A stretch of 64,000 nucleotides of DNA, from the NCBI RefSeq assembly GCF_042186555.1, contig NC_133328.1, positions 617,782,092 to 617,846,091 of the forward strand, written 5' to 3'. The stretch's first letter is position 1; every line of letters begins with the position of its first letter. This stretch comes from Aquarana catesbeiana (taxonomy: Eukaryota > Chordata > Amphibia > Anura > Ranidae). The translations under genes and the position numbers were made by a program. The notes below the pieces were generated by a model that saw only the letters and a list, made by a program, of their open reading frames with translations, searched no databases and had not been told where the DNA came from. This document shows positions 30,965 to 43,872 of this stretch, one piece after another.

Positions 30965-33721
30965 TATTTTATTTTTTATTTTTGTTCCCATTTTAAAGCA
31001 TTTCGTCTACTGTTTATTGAAATAAGCGACTGCTGAAAATTGTCTCTATATAGCAGAAGTTTATCTTAAAATAGCTGCTGAGAGCCAGTGGGATACTGGT
31101 GGTCTAAATCACTCACTCCAGCCACAGGCTGCTTACAGTTGCCCCCCCGGAGCTTCTATTTCTACTCCACTCTTACAAAGCAGCCATCCTACTGAGGCAG
31201 GGATGAGTAGTACTCTTCCCCTTTATATTTTCTGTTTTTGGAAAAAAGTGAACAATTTACCAAGAAAAGTTAGCGCCTTTCTCGTAATAACTGTGGCAGG
31301 TCAGTGAACCTCAGAACTGAAATAAGATCTCACTGCCAGAATTCCTGAAAGAGATACATTGACATTGGGTGATTCAAGTCATTTTTCTCTGTCCAAAGCT
31401 GAAATATTATTATGGGTGGACCAGACCGAATTGGTATATACAAACTTGTAAAATTCATTTGTGGCTCTTTTAACGCTAACAAATTAGTTTCCTGGTCCTT
31501 TAGCCTGAACACTTCTGAACTGGTATGTTTGTTACTTGTATTTACATCAAAGACTCTACTCAAGATCTGCAGAAAGTGTTTGCAACAGACCCAAGAACCT
31601 TTTCTACAGCCTGCTGTCTGATTATAATCAGGGTTGTAACTATAGCCATAGCAGACCACGCACAAGGGGGGCCTTCATTGTTCAGCTACATAGTGATTAA
31701 TGCAGGTAGCAATACATGTATTTGACATTTATTTACAGTTTGGTTACCTCTGAATGATTGCCATGATTTTCATTAGCACCCTATATTATTATAGAAAGAG
31801 AGGTAGGGGGGCATCACACACAGTTATACCACTAATTACAGTCTATATTATTACTTAGAATTAGAGAGCAAAAAACATTGCAAATAAAGATATGCCCAAC
31901 ATAAAACTCACACCCTGTTTCATTGGGTTAAAATTTTACTTCAGTTTACTGCTGTTTTGAAGATTATTGGTTCAAAAAGTTAAAAGTCCAATAAGGCTGA
32001 ACAACTTCTTACCAGCCTTCTAATGCTATAAGCACATCTTGCCCTTCCGACCATTGCCATAGTTGCCAAATTTCTTTCCTTGTCTGTTTAGAAAGATTTG
32101 GTTGGGGGTATAAATCCATTCCATTGAGTAGGAATAATAATGGGCACAATTGGTGAAATGATCCCAACAGGCACGGAAAGTGTAGAAAACTGACTCCAAT
32201 TAATGGTATGTTTTTTCAGCTGCCTCATAAGTCCTGCTTACTGCAGCCCTTCCACAAATCCTTACCTCATCTTGCATTTATTTACCTGGCTTATATCTGG
32301 TTGAAAAGGAAATGGATTTTATCAAAGGGTATGAACAGATTAGTGATAACCCTGGAGGTGACACTACTTGAGAAATCTAAAACTGGAGCTTCTTTGTAAC
32401 CAGGTATTAGGAAGAGCTAGGAGTATCTTGGTAGGTAGGTTTCCAAATCACCAAGGGAGTATTTGATAGAGATACATTTTAAACAAAGCAACCTCCCCTC
32501 CTTTGTTTTTTTTCTTTAAGTGTATATCTGGGTAAAAGGAAAAAAAACAGTGTTCAGTACATCTCTGCAATACATACATATTTTATTATGTTTTGTCTCT
32601 TTAAAAATGCTGCAAGTACAAAAAACAGCTGCTGTTCTGCCATAAATTCCCGTATAACTTCCTATAGGGAGATGACTATGCTACACTGAAATCCCAAAAA
32701 GTGATGTCAGACCTGCCCAAATTTTCTCTGTTGTAGTACAGAACTCCCCAAGCCCCTCTTCCCTTTACCAGTTATGGAGCAGAAGAGAAGGGGAAGGGAT
32801 TAATGTTCTAGCAGGGTAGAACTCTCCTTGGCTACCCAACAGTCCTTGGCATTTTAGATCTGCAGGGGCAGCATTATCTGCTCTCTATAGGAAGCCGTAA
32901 GGAAAGTTCAGCATAACCCCTCCACTTTCAACATGCCTCAGTATTCCGCTAGTGTCCTAGAATGGACATCTTTTCTCCTTGAGGAAGAAGAAAAACCTTT
33001 TCTTAGAAAAATAAATCTGGATAAAAACGATCTAGCAAATTTTGCAGAGCCAGAAGGGGCTTGTTTTGTAGTTTTCTGTATTGGCTGATATTCAGCATTG
33101 TCACGGAGGCCATACCTGGACCCCACTGAGAAGTAGAAATGGAGCTCCCATGTACAGTATTATGTCTTCTGGCATTGGACTCTGCGAAAGGCAATCACCT
33201 AGGTACCTGTGGTGGAATATTTTGTCCTCCACAGAATCCCTTAAAGGTCCATGGCTCACCCATCTTGTTGAACCCTGTCCCTGAAGATTATGTAGGCACT
33301 ATCCCCAATGAGGAAGGAGGGGGGGATGCTCCCTATATCCTGCCTCTCCTCTTTCATCATCTAATGTACCTTGAATGGTGAGGGGTGTGCTGCAGGGCCT
33401 TTTGGTGGACCTCATATGCTTTGAGTAGAGCATTTGCCCCTGTTTTACAGGTACAAAATCTGTCACATAGCTAGTGGTGGTGGAAAGGGAGAGCTGTGCC
33501 AGCTGTTATGTTTGATGCTCGAACAGCTTGTACAGGTTCTGGGTCCTCTTGCCCCTGTGCTTAATCCCATGTTATGGTGGAAGTACTGTGTGCACATGGA
33601 CCGCTTTGCCCTTTTGCCATCCCCTCTGCATCTGGATGATACATGGGCTCCCTGATGCCTGGTGACAGAGGGCATTAACCTTTCCTGTTCCTACAGGGTT
33701 TTTTTGAGTGCCTTTGTAGAC
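30965..33721. other. Intron sequence, mostly unassigned, with one odd short frame
   Basis: No terminal repeats are clear. A 65-codon stop-to-stop frame at 32891-33088 looks protein-like, with SVLEWTSFLLEEEEKPFLRK and NLDKNDLANFAEPEGACFV. Short Pro/Leu-rich frames follow to about 33650. I do not recognise a family; a decayed retroelement gag is possible. There is no ATG context or splice logic. Confidence 0.35.
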
Positions 33722-33724
33722 TTA

Positions 33725-33961
33725 GGCCCCTTTCACACTTGTGAGATTTTGCCACGTCATAGCAGAGACTTTAAGCAATGCCTTTGTAATCTTGAGATCT
33801 ATGGACCTCAAGTCGCATCAAAGTCAGGCCAAAGTAGTGCAGGGACTACTTTGAAGTCGCACAGATATGAATGTTATCATTGGAAACCATGGGGTAGGAT
33901 TTGTCATGCGACTTTGCAGTCCCAAGTCCCAGGATAAGTCGCAACAAGTGTGAAAGGGGCC
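33725..33961. mobile_element. Harbinger-like MITE (GGCCCCTTTCACACTT ends)
   Basis: GGCCCCTTTCACACTTGT and ACAAGTGTGAAAGGGGCC are perfect inverted ends. The flanks are TTA on the left and TGA on the right. Interior words AAGTCGCA and ACTTTGAAGTCGCA are typical of this type. Length 237 bp. Confidence 0.8.
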
Positions 33962-34905
33962 TGACTCTCACTAGTATGGCAGATTATGAGCACAAGGCCA
34001 TCAACTCCTGTAGAGGGAGCAGTGTATGCTGTGAAATGCTTAGAGTTTTATTGATTTTAATAAATTTAAAACTCTTGTTATTTGTTATTTACCTCCTTAC
34101 TCTGTACTTTGTGGACTCCCAATACTCAGCAGTATTTTTGTTGGACATGGTACACCCAGTCATGAGATGTGTTTTTGAAGATATCTTGGAAATCCATTGT
34201 GGGTTCCTGCTATTTAAGCTTGTCAGCTGGGACACAAATTGGTGTTTTCTTGGCCACTTCCCAAGGTAACCTGCATACATTGATTTCAATGTACCTGTTT
34301 ATCTGCTGATACTCTTAGATGTGGTCCACTTTTCTTTTGTTTTCTAGTATATGTTCCTTTGTGAGGATTTGCAGTCAACTGTTCGAAGAGGAAACTACAT
34401 ATGCAATATGGAACAATCAGCGCAAACACAGTTGTATCAGAAATGTTGCAAGCTGAACACTTTAGGCTAATCGCATCGCTTCGTAGAATATACAAAATAG
34501 AAATAAGGGCAGCGTAATAATAAAAGTCCGTGAACACAGTGTTCACAAAGGAACTAGTCCTAGGCAAAAAGATGAAGAATCCTTGTGATGAATTTCAGAT
34601 TTCTGTGTGACACCACCTCCACCAGCTGATAAACATTGGGCGCTTACCAGATCCGATGGACCTCTGAACTAACAGAAGGTCAAACGAGCTTCTGTCCACA
34701 GCGGGATAAAGGTAACCAGCACTCCAATGGGCAGGCGAGCTGTTCATTGAATGCGGGCTGTCAGTGCCAGTATCATCGCACACGCACGATCTCCTCTCTC
34801 TTCCTCTGATGGTTTGGGCCGCTATGACACCTCTGACACAACGCAGCGCCCTAGTGAACAAACCACATCATGAAGGCCAAGGAACAGGGATAAAGTCATG
34901 GAAAA
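33962..34905. other. Intron sequence with a GCTTACCAGATC-type repeat
   Basis: The segment near 34640 (GCGCTTACCAGATCCGATGG) resembles 52330 (AAGCTTACCAGATCTCATGG), so both belong to one decayed repeat family. The rest is unassigned. The open frame at 33901-34269 crosses the MITE edge and is not a gene. Confidence 0.4.
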
Positions 34906-35775
34906 GTTTAACCACTTGCCGACCATCCACCATCATTATACTACGGCAGGTCATCACCATCCCGTGAACCGTCGTAGCTATATGTCGGTCCCTTTAAGCA
35001 GGATAGCAGGCTCGCGCTGGGGTGCCGATGCTCATGACTGCCCGCCACGAGCAATCTCGAGCACGAGAGGCAGAACAGGGATGTGTGCGTAAACACACAC
35101 ACCCCAGTTCTGTGAGGAGAAGAGAGAGAGATCGTGAATTCTAACGAGCTGGGAACCATGATCTCTCACCTCCTATAGTCAGTCCCATCCCCCACAGTTA
35201 GAACACAGTTAACCCCCTTGATCGCCTCCTAGTGTTAACCCCTTCCCTGCCAGTGACATTTGCACAGTAATCGGTGCATTTTTATAGCACTGATCGCTGT
35301 ATAAATGCCAATGGTCCCAAAAATGTGTCAAAAGCGTCCGATATGTTCGCCATAATGTCGCAGTCCCGATAAAAATCGCAGATCGCTGCCATTACTAGTA
35401 AAAATAATAATAAAAATGCCATAAATCTGTCCCCTATTTTGTAGTCGCTATAACCTTTGCGCAAACCAATCAATATACGCTTATTGCGATTTTTATTACC
35501 AAGAATATGTAGAAGAATACATATCGGCTTAAACTGAGGAAAAAAATAGCTTTTTTTAAAAAAAAATTGGGGCTACTTATTACAGCAAAAAGTACAAAAT
35601 ATTGTGTTTTTTTCAAAATTGTCGCTCTTTTTTGTTAATAGCGCAAAAAATAAAAACCGCAGAGATTTGTCTGGGTACAGCGTCGCACGACTGCGCAATG
35701 TCGTTAAAGCGACGCAGTGCTGTATCGCAAAAAATGGCCTGTTCATTGAGCTACCTATTCTTCCAGGGCTGAAGT
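34906..35775 (+). repeat. About 0.9-kb CCACTTGCCGACC-type interspersed repeat
   Basis: It starts TTTAACCACTTGCCGACCAT and ends GGGCTGAAGTGGAGC. It carries GTTAACCCCTTCCCTGCCAG, CAGTAATCGGTGCATTTTTA and ACATATCGGCTTAAACTGAG, all shared with 63780-63915. Non-coding; the ends resemble a TTAA-inserting MITE. Confidence 0.75.
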
Positions 35776-35789
35776 GGAGCAGGGTTAGG

Positions 35790-36931
35790 TTTTAAAAATA
35801 TTCTCAAGCTTTGAACATCTCACGGAGCACTGTTCAATCCACCGGAAAATGGAAAGAGTATGGCACAACTGCAAACCTACCAAGACATGGCCGTCCACTT
35901 GACAGGCCGGGCAAGGAGAGCATTAGTCAGAGAAGCAGTGAAGAGGCCCATGGTAACTCTGGAGGAGCTGCAGAGATCCACAGCTCAGGTGGGAGAATCT
36001 TCTCCACAGGACAACTATTAGTCGTGCTCTCCACAAATCTGGCCTTTATGGAAGAGTGGCAAGATTAAAGCCATTGTTGAAAGAAAGCCATAAGAAGCGC
36101 CGTTTGCAGCTTGCGAGAAGCCATGTGGGGGACACGGCAAACATGTTGAAGAAGGTGCTCTGGTCAGATGAGACCAAAATTTAACTTTTTGGCCTAAAAG
36201 CAAAACACTATGTGTGGCGGAAAACTAACCCTGTACATCACCCTGAACACACCATCTCCACCTTGAAACATGGTGGTTGCAGCATCATGTTGTGGGGATG
36301 CTTTTCTTCAGCAGGGACAGGGAAGCTGGTAAGAGTTGATGGGAAGATGGATGGAGCCAAATACAGGGCAATCTTAGAAGAAAACCTGTAGAGTCTGTAA
36401 ATGACTCGAGCCTGGAGCGAAGGTTCACCTTCCAGCAGGACAATGACCCAAAAAATACAGCCAGAGTTACAATAGAATGGTTTAAAGCAAAGCATATTCA
36501 TGTGTTAGAATGGCCCAGTCAAAGTCCAGACCTAAATTCAATTGAGAATCTGTGGCAAGACTTGAAAATTGCTGTTCAGACGCTCTCCATCCAATCTGAC
36601 AGAGCTTGAGCTATTTTGCAAAAAAGTATGGGCAAAAATTTCACTCTCTAGATGGTAGAGACATACCCAAAAAGACTTGCAGCTGTAATTGTAGTGAAAG
36701 GTGGTTCTACAAAATTATGACTCAGGGGGTGCGGAATACAAATGCATGCCACACTTTTCAGATATTTACTTGTAAAAAGATTTGAAACCCATTTATCATT
36801 TTCCTTCCACTTCACAATAATGTACCACTTTGTGTTGGTCTATTAAATAAAATATATTTACGTTTTTGGTTGTAACATGAAAAAAAATTAGAACATTTCA
36901 AGGGGTATGAATACTTTTTCAAGGCACTGTA
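35790..36931 (+). pseudogene. Third Tc1-like transposase relic, left end missing
   Basis: Plus-strand blocks follow Tc1 order: STGKWKEYGTTANLPRHGRP (second half of the DNA-binding region), VLWSDETKI, TLKHGGCSIMLWGCF, FQQDNDPKNTA, WPSQSPDLNSIENLWQDLK, then KRLAAVIV-like text. The 3' terminal repeat ends TTCAAGGCACTGTA. The left terminal repeat and first ~50 codons are absent; the break abuts the repeat at 34906-35775. Several stops and frame changes are present, though the catalytic D, D and E positions are recognisable. Confidence 0.85.
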
Positions 36932-37420
36932 GATTTGTAGCTGCCCATGTTGACCAAACCTAAAGTGATTAGCTTGGGATCTCTGAATAAACTTCAGCCT
37001 GTTAAGACTTTGCCAGTGCAGTACATTTTGCATCATGTCCTGTATAGTAATTGGCCTAACCTGGAAAAGGACTTTGCTTCTCCTAATCATTTTGCCCAGC
37101 AATACCTTATAAAGGAGGGGTTTCTAAAGAAGGGATTCATCACCGCTCTGGACCGTGCCATTTCCTTTAATAACAAGATTCTGACTATATCTTTTTGAGG
37201 ACATCCCCGTGTTTAAAGACCCAGTGAATAAAAGCGGTCTCTTCCAAGGTTTTGTCCCAGGATCTTGCATCTATTCTATTGGCCCTACTGTCTTCTAGAG
37301 ACTGGACTTCATGACTGTGACCCTCCCTTTGTTGTGTTGATGGGCTTGCTGATCTTAGACACCAAGTATCCAAAATCGACCACCTTTCTGTACTTATGTG
37401 AAGAACCTTTTGACTCAAAT

Positions 37421-37555
37421 GTTAGGCTGGCAATAGATTATACAATTTTCTTGTACAGTTTTCCTTTAGGTTTACCAAATCCTTATGAGGTCAAACCTAA
37501 ACACTTTCAATTTGTGTGCAATCAGGCAGGCCCTTGCACTACATAGTTGACAATA
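37421..37555. mobile_element. Short MITE inserted in the DIRS gag region
   Basis: It starts GGCTGGCAATAGATTATACA and includes CCTAAACACTTTCAATTTGT. The reverse complement of 56665-56765 matches it (GGCTGGCGATACATTATACA). The two copies identify a ~110-130-bp family. Confidence 0.6.
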
Positions 37556-38639
37556 AATCTAAGGTGAATTGAACAAGAACGTTGTATAATACATGACCAG
37601 ACTTAGTCTGCAGAGCATCAATGCAAGAAACGCCTTTTGTGTATGTCCGATGATGGGGAAAGTCTCTTTGGCCAATCTATGGACCTCTTCATTAAACAAG
37701 TCTACAGGGGGAAAAGTGCCATATAAAAGGCAAAATCTCCATATGAAATACCCTCTACCACTGAAGCTAAAAAGAGTATCATCCATTTCTCTCAGGCTTC
37801 CAAGGATAAAGCCAAAAATGTTGTCCTCCTCTCAATGAGGTGGTGCCCCAAAACAAGTGGGGGCATCTGTTGGCCTTCGCAGCCTTTTGGTCATAGGACA
37901 TTTCAGACATTTGAGTCCAGAATGTTGTATCCAGTAGCTACAAACTGAAATTTCAGTCTCTGCCTCTCACCCTGCTTCATTGACAGGCCTTCCTGCTGCA
38001 TTGGCTCAAATCCTCTCTCAAGTGGTCATAGCCATTGGACCTTCCCCTGGGTGCAAAAGTTTTTTCATGAAATCTGCCCGCTCTGATTGCTATCTTCTAT
38101 CCGAGAGGCTTTATGACCTCTGTGGACACCAAAAATGGCTACTTTCATGTCTCCATTTTCCCAGTGCATCAATGCTACCTGCACTCTTTTGTGGCAATGC
38201 AACACGTCCAATTTGTTACCCTTCCCTTTGGCCTGACCACTGCACCTTGAGTTTTCACCAGTGTGATGGTCCCTGTTCTCACTCGTCTTTTGCTCTCAGG
38301 ACATGCACATAAGGAGATACCTGGATGATCTTCTCAGGGATTAGTAATCTCAGGCTCTGACAGCCAATGCCCAACGGACTGTGCAAGACCCTACAGAGAA
38401 TCGGGTGGATACTAAATCTCCAGAAATTGGTGCTGGGATGATCTCATTGTTTGAGTATGAGCCTTATCTTTTACATGGCCCTGCCCAAGGTTTCCCATCC
38501 CCTGGACAGACTCAAGTCTCTCTGCAGTACATTGATACTTTGCAGTCCAGGAGCCATGCAATCCTCTGTTTTTGCTTAAGGGTCTTGGGCCTAATGGTGT
38601 CCTCCTTTATCCCCCGCTGATATTGGAGCAACTTGTCAT

Positions 38640-38915
38640 TCGATTTTGACAGGTATAATCGCATGGAGAGTCACATCCTATTGCCAGCAATCGCACTGTT
38701 CAAATCAGTGCAACTCCGACTTTGCGATGTATCATCGATTTGAAACTGGAGTACATGCACTACTTTTGGCAATTTCGGGTGCAACTTAATTAGACATCTG
38801 TGCATGAAGCCGCACAGATGTCTTCAAAGTCACACTGTGATGCAGCTTTAAACTCATGCAATTTCATTTTGCACGATTTTAAAGCCGCCGTTAATGTAAA
38901 CGGGGGCTTAGAGGC
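38640..38915. mobile_element. Harbinger-like MITE inserted between DIRS RT and RNase H
   Basis: Words such as CAATCGCACTGTTCAAATCA, AAGCCGCACAGATGTCTTCA and the right end AACGGGGGCTTAGAGG resemble the CACT/TCGCA-rich MITEs elsewhere in the window. The DIRS reading is interrupted here and resumes near 38930. Left boundary approximate. Confidence 0.5.
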
Positions 38916-40980
38916 AGTTTAATATACCCAATTTCACTCTATACTATTGCAGCTCATGACTCTGAAAGTGTGGGACAGGAGGAGGCAGTCTCTGGATCAT
39001 CCCATATGCCTGTCTAGCACGATCAGGCTTGTCCTGGCTTGGTGGGTCACAAGTTCAGCGCTGGAGTCAGGAAAGTCCATTCTCCGAGTTCTTTAAAAGG
39101 TTATTATGACAAATTCCAGCCTGCCAGGCTGGGGCAGAGTCCTAGCCACTCTCTTAGAAAAAAGGACTTAGTCGTTGGAGTAAACTTTTCTCCTAATCAA
39201 TTTTCTGGAACACTAGACAATTTGGTTATCCCTTCAATGTTGAATCTTTGGTCTGCAAAGTCATCTTACCAGAATTTAGCCAGTAAATGCTACAGTAGTA
39301 GCAGTGGCTTACATGAACCATCAGGGGGCACCAGAAGTCTCGTGGCTCAAAGAGAAATTAATCTGATTCTTGCTTGGGCAGAAAGTCACATTCCAGCCCT
39401 TACCACAGTTTACATTCCAGACATAGGAAAGCAGGCAGGTGTTTTCTGGAGAATGGTCTCTTAACTCTGACTTGTTTTAAGACCTCTGTGGAAGATGCCG
39501 GATGTGGACATCCTGGCTTTGGATTCACTGGTAACGCATGGGATCGGTTCAGCCTGGTCTTTGCTTTTCCTCATCGGAGGCTCCTTCGTTGCTTACTCTG
39601 CAGAATCGAGATTGAACTGGCCCAGGTGGACGTGGTACTTGGAACTTGTCAGACTCTCTTTGGGCCCCTCCTGATTGTCAAGTTTTTTTATGCTCCAAGG
39701 GATGGATTGCCACCCTGCTTCTCGGTCCCTGGCTTTAATGGCTTGGCCATTGAAGCCCAGGTCCTAAGGGACAGGGGCCTATTGTATTCAGTTATCCCTA
39801 GACTCTTTAAAACTAGGAAGTGAACTTCTCACAAAGTCTACAATCACTGTTGGAAAGCATTTTTCTTTTGGTGCGAGGCAAGGAAATTTTATCCCAGGAA
39901 GTTCTCCATGTTATGAATCCTGTCTACTCCTGATGAGCGTTTTGGCCTTTTTATACTATTAAGGATCATTTCTTGCCTTAGTGGTTCTTTCCCAGAGAAC
40001 ACTCACTCCTTAGTAAATGCCTTTGTTCAATGTATCGCTCACGTGGTTCCTCCTGTACTTTCCCTGTGACTTCACTTCAGTAAGGCGAGTGTCTAAGAAG
40101 GCAGCCTTAATCTGCGAATAATCCCTTCTTGAGCTACACGAGCAATTTTGAGGCGCATGGCACCTCGTTCTTTTAGGGTGTTTTTTTTCTTTCTCCCTAA
40201 CCTGGACATTGTTCTCACATCTCTCCATTGCCTGGATGTGGTACTGGCTGTCCAGGGTCCACTATAGCTCCCTTATGACAGTCTGACTGTTATTCCTGAA
40301 GGTCTTTATAGGTGACAGTCTGCTTCTTGTTCCACTATCACTAGGTGAATTTGATAGATAATCATTTAAGCTTCTGACCTCGAAGGCAAAGTTTCTCCTT
40401 TGCTGGTCAGGGTGCACTCCACTAGATTAGTTCCTGCTTTATCTGCGTTGCATCATCGGGCATGTGTGTCATAGATTTGCAAGTTTTCCACCTGTTCTTC
40501 TGTTAACACTTTTGGTAGCTGGATGTTCAGGCCTCAATTGATGCCGGTGTTGGTTTAATGGTTTTTCAGGAGCTACTATAGGCTCTGGGAAGCAACCCTC
40601 TGTTAACCTGCTGTTTTTGGTAGGCTGTTATCCTTTGTTTGCTCTGGTGCCCACCTCCTCGGCCTGCTTTTGGACATCCTAATGTACCTGAATATTCATT
40701 CTATGTTCCGTAATGAACGATTAGGAAATGAGGTCTTGCCAAAAAGTCTTTTTCTTGGAGTACATTACGGGACACAGGTCCCTCCCCTCTAGTCTTTTGA
40801 TCTATTCCTATTATTGCTTGCTAACAAAACTGAGTCATGCTGGAAGGGGTTTTAATGAGTTGGCTTTACAGCTTTGTTTTTGTTATTGTCTAGTCTCCTA
40901 AAGGAGACATCGTAACCTAATGTACCTGAATACTCATGCTTTATCCCGTAATGCACTTCAAGAAAAGGATATATTTTATA

Positions 40981-41572
40981 TACCGTATATACTCGAGTAT
41001 AAGCCGACCCAAAAATAAACGAGGCACCTAATTTTACCAAAAAAAACTGGGAAAACTTATTGACTCGAGTATAAGCCTAGGGTGAGAAATGCGCAGCTAC
41101 TGTAAGTGGAAAAGAGGGTCAACAATGCCCATTTGCAGCCTCATTGTGCCCCTTTGCATGCCTCACTGTGCCCATTTGCAGCCATAAGTCCCCAGAACTT
41201 CAAACTCAGTAGTTAAGGGTTCCTAGATGCCCCCTAGCTGCAGCCAAAATTTGGGGTCTTTGGACCCAAAGGGTCCCGAAATGACATTGCTGCAGATGGA
41301 CACAGTTGACTGACTTTTGGGGCCCCGTATCTCGGGGCCACTTGGTGCTAGGAACCCCAGCTGGATATGTTGTAGTGCTAGTTCCACTGGGTTTGCACAC
41401 CAAATTTGGGGTTCCTAGCACCAAGTGGCCCTGAGATACGGGGCCTCAACGTTGGTTCGGAAAATGTCATTCTCTGCTGCAGAAAAGTGCTTGACTCAAG
41501 TAGAAGCCGAGGGGGGCATTTTCAGCAAAAAATGTGCTGAAAAACTGGGCTTATACTCGAGTATATATGGTA
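40981..41572. mobile_element. MITE with TATATACTCGAGTATA palindromic ends, copy 1
   Basis: Ends TACCGTATATACTCGAGTAT and ATACTCGAGTATATATGGTA flank about 590 bp. Interior motifs are GGGAAAACTTATTGACTCGA, GTGCCCATTTGCAGCC and CTGAGATACGGGGC. The interior is largely the reverse complement of the copy at 53124-53876. Confidence 0.88.
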
Positions 41573-42937
41573 GTTTATAATTTTGTTAGGTACTTGCAAT
41601 GTTTTTTAAGAAACAAAATATGGTAAAATGTGCACGTATTGCAGAGATGTACTCAATTTATATATACATATTTTTTCCCCATGTACATGTTTATAAGTTT
41701 GGTAGCATTTATCGTTAGATTTGTAAAAGTTAGATGGAAGATTGTTCTCTCTTGGAATGTTGCATCTCTGTCGGCTTTAGCTCCACACCATTTCAGATGT
41801 TGTTTGCCCTAATTGACAATTGGGTATTTTGTAACTAGGTAACAATGCCTTTTCTTGCTGCCTGGTAACATGGTGCTTTTTCTTTCATGTTTTTCCTCTG
41901 CTTGCCTGGAATATTTTTGGCGTGTAAAATTCGCTTTCTCTGAGCCACTGCTTTTCTACAAGTATAAACATTTCCTGTCTGTGGGTTTACATTTTCTAGG
42001 GCTGTTTTTTTTGTAAATAACTAAAATATCAGGTGTGTACTGGGCAGGGTCTCAGACTTACAATAAAGTGGACTTGCAGACCAACTATTTTTTTTTGGGG
42101 TGGTTGAGATGGAAGATCTGCTAGTTTTTCATTGCCGTCTGTATCCCAGCTTAGGAGATTCTCTTCACTGGGACAGGTTAATTAGTGGACAATCTCCCCA
42201 GTTGAGGAATAGACAGCAGTAAAGCCCTGACAAAGGTTCTAATACTTTCCTAAATTATCCAAAATTACAAAAAATTGTTTGGTCTGGCAATCCACTTTAA
42301 CTAAGCCATTTGATTTAAAAACTTTGATTTTTTTTTTTAACTTGTAATGATTTTACATTTCAAAGTTAGGAGGCATTTTCCACCTTCAGTTGAGTTTAAT
42401 TTGTTTACTTGTATATGACATCCTGCGGCTTTATTGTATATGTTTTTTTTTCTACAAATATATTTTATATACACAGTGTTTTTCTGTTTCTACTGCTTTG
42501 AAATATGTATCTGCTTTGGTGTCATATGCATATGTTTATTTTGAATCCAGTGATCAGTTTTGTGCTGTATCCAAAAACAGATTAGGAAGTTTTGTCCTAG
42601 CCAAAGAGAATATAGGTTTAAGGATATATAAAGTGGAACTACAGTCATTTGTTTTCTTTTATATTATATATAAAATTAAGCATACATAGTATACGAGACA
42701 TAAATACAAACAAATTACAAACATTGTGCAAACAAAGTGTCTAAACATGCAGTATATCCACAAACATAAATAACACATTACTAATGTGATAAACTAAGTG
42801 TTACAAAAAATCTGTATTTTTTTTTAATTAAGATTGGTCATACAAGATATCCCATAAAAAAAAAAATATTTTTTTTTGAACACGAACTTTAGGATATCTT
42901 GTATGAACAATCTTTTTTATTAATTATTATTGTTATA
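41573..42937. other. Intron sequence with one small hairpin
   Basis: A near-perfect inverted repeat at 42827-42928 pairs AGATTGGTCATACAAGATAT with ATATCTTGTATGAACAATCT around a T-rich loop. The rest is AT-rich sequence without exons or clear element ends. Confidence 0.5.
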
Positions 42938-43820
42938 TACCATATATACTCGAGTATAAGTCGACTCGAATATAAGCCAAGGCACCTAATTTTACCACAA
43001 AAAACTGGGAAAACATATTGACTAGAGTATAAGCCGAGGGTGGGAAAATGCAGCAGCTACCGGTAAACAATGCCCATCTGCAGCCTCACTGTGCCCATCT
43101 GCAGCCTCACTGTGCCCATCTGCAGCCTCGCTGTGCCCATCTGCAGCCTCACTGTGCCCATCTGCAGCCTTGCTGTGCCCATCTGCGGTCACACAGTGCC
43201 CAGTTGCAGTCTCACTGTGCCCATCTGCAGCCACACTGTGCCCAGTTGCAGCCGTACCTTTTATTACTAAAACAGCGTGTGTCTCCCGCTGTGTAATGCA
43301 TTCTATTCAGCCGTCCATTGAAACAAAGCCCACCCCGCCTCCTCCTTGCCTGTGATAGGCGGAACACTGATAGTTTCCCAGCATCGTATCAGTGTTCCTC
43401 TTTCACGGACGGCCGAGGAGGAGGCGGGGCAGGCTTTGTTTCAATGGACGGCTGAACAGAATACATTACACAGAATGAGACACATGCTGTTTTAATAAGG
43501 AAAGGTGTCTCCCGCTGTGTAATGCATTCTGTTCAGCCGTCCATTGAAACAAAGCCCGCGCCGCCTCCTTCTCGTCCATCCGTGATAGAGGAATACTGAT
43601 TTGATGCTGGGAAACTGTATCAGTGTTCCGCCTATCACAGACGAGGAGGAGGTGGGGCGGGCTTTGTTTCAATGGACGGCTGAACAGAATGCATTACGCA
43701 GCGGGAGACATGCTGTTTTAGTAATAAAAAGTACGGCTCACTCGAGTATAAGCTGAGTGGGAGTTTTCAGCCTAAAAAAATGGGCTGAAAGACTCGGCTT
43801 ATTCTCGAGTATATACGGTA
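42938..43820. mobile_element. CTCGAG-palindrome MITE, copy 2, with internal tandem and inverted repeats
   Basis: Ends TACCATATATACTCGAGTAT and CTCGAGTATATACGGTA. The left part matches copy 1. The middle has a 21-bp tandem array (43065-43258). The right part has a GC-rich unit (AGCCGTCCATTGAAACAAAG and its complement CTTTGTTTCAATGGACGGCT) present in both orientations twice, forming a large hairpin. Confidence 0.88.
43065..43258. repeat. 21-bp tandem repeat
   Basis: The unit GCCCATCTGCAGCCTCACTG + T repeats about nine times with minor changes. Because 21 is a multiple of three, open frames persist on both strands (HLQPHCA on plus, SEAADGH on minus). They have no start logic or conserved relatives that I know and are artefacts of the array. 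Confidence 0.92.
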
Positions 43821-43872
43821 CTTAGCTTATCATACCGATAATTGATTGTGTGTGTATGTATGTGTATATATA

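Larger units (their letters stand above)
36960..40980 (+). pseudogene. DIRS-type retroelement relic with gag, RT, RNase H and recombinase remnants
   Basis: Gag-like text is near 37190-37840 (VFKDPVNK; KSLFGQSMDLFIKQVYRGKS). RT follows at 38110-38330: DTKNGYFHVSIFPVHQCYLH, then QFVTLPFGLTTAP and RRYLDDL, where YLDD is the catalytic motif. RNase H-like text follows: LPGWGRVLATLL, AYMNHQGGTRSLVAQ and TVYIPDIGKQAGVFWR. The recombinase region covers 39800-40560, with RMAPRSF and VHSTRLVPALSALHHRA; its HxxR motif is HSTR. The terminal repeat region is at 40660-40980. This order is that of DIRS1-like elements. Many stops and frameshifts exist, and two short elements are inserted (37421-37555, 38640-38915). 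Confidence 0.75.

Noticed and set aside
33901..34269. 122-codon frame with hydrophobic stretch (possible membrane protein)
   Set aside because: It starts inside a Harbinger-like MITE and its hydrophobicity reflects T-rich sequence; not supported.
43022..43296. Repetitive His/Ala/Asp-rich peptides on both strands, resembling an antifreeze or repeat protein
   Set aside because: They come from a 21-bp tandem array inside a MITE; frames stay open on both strands only because 21 is divisible by three.
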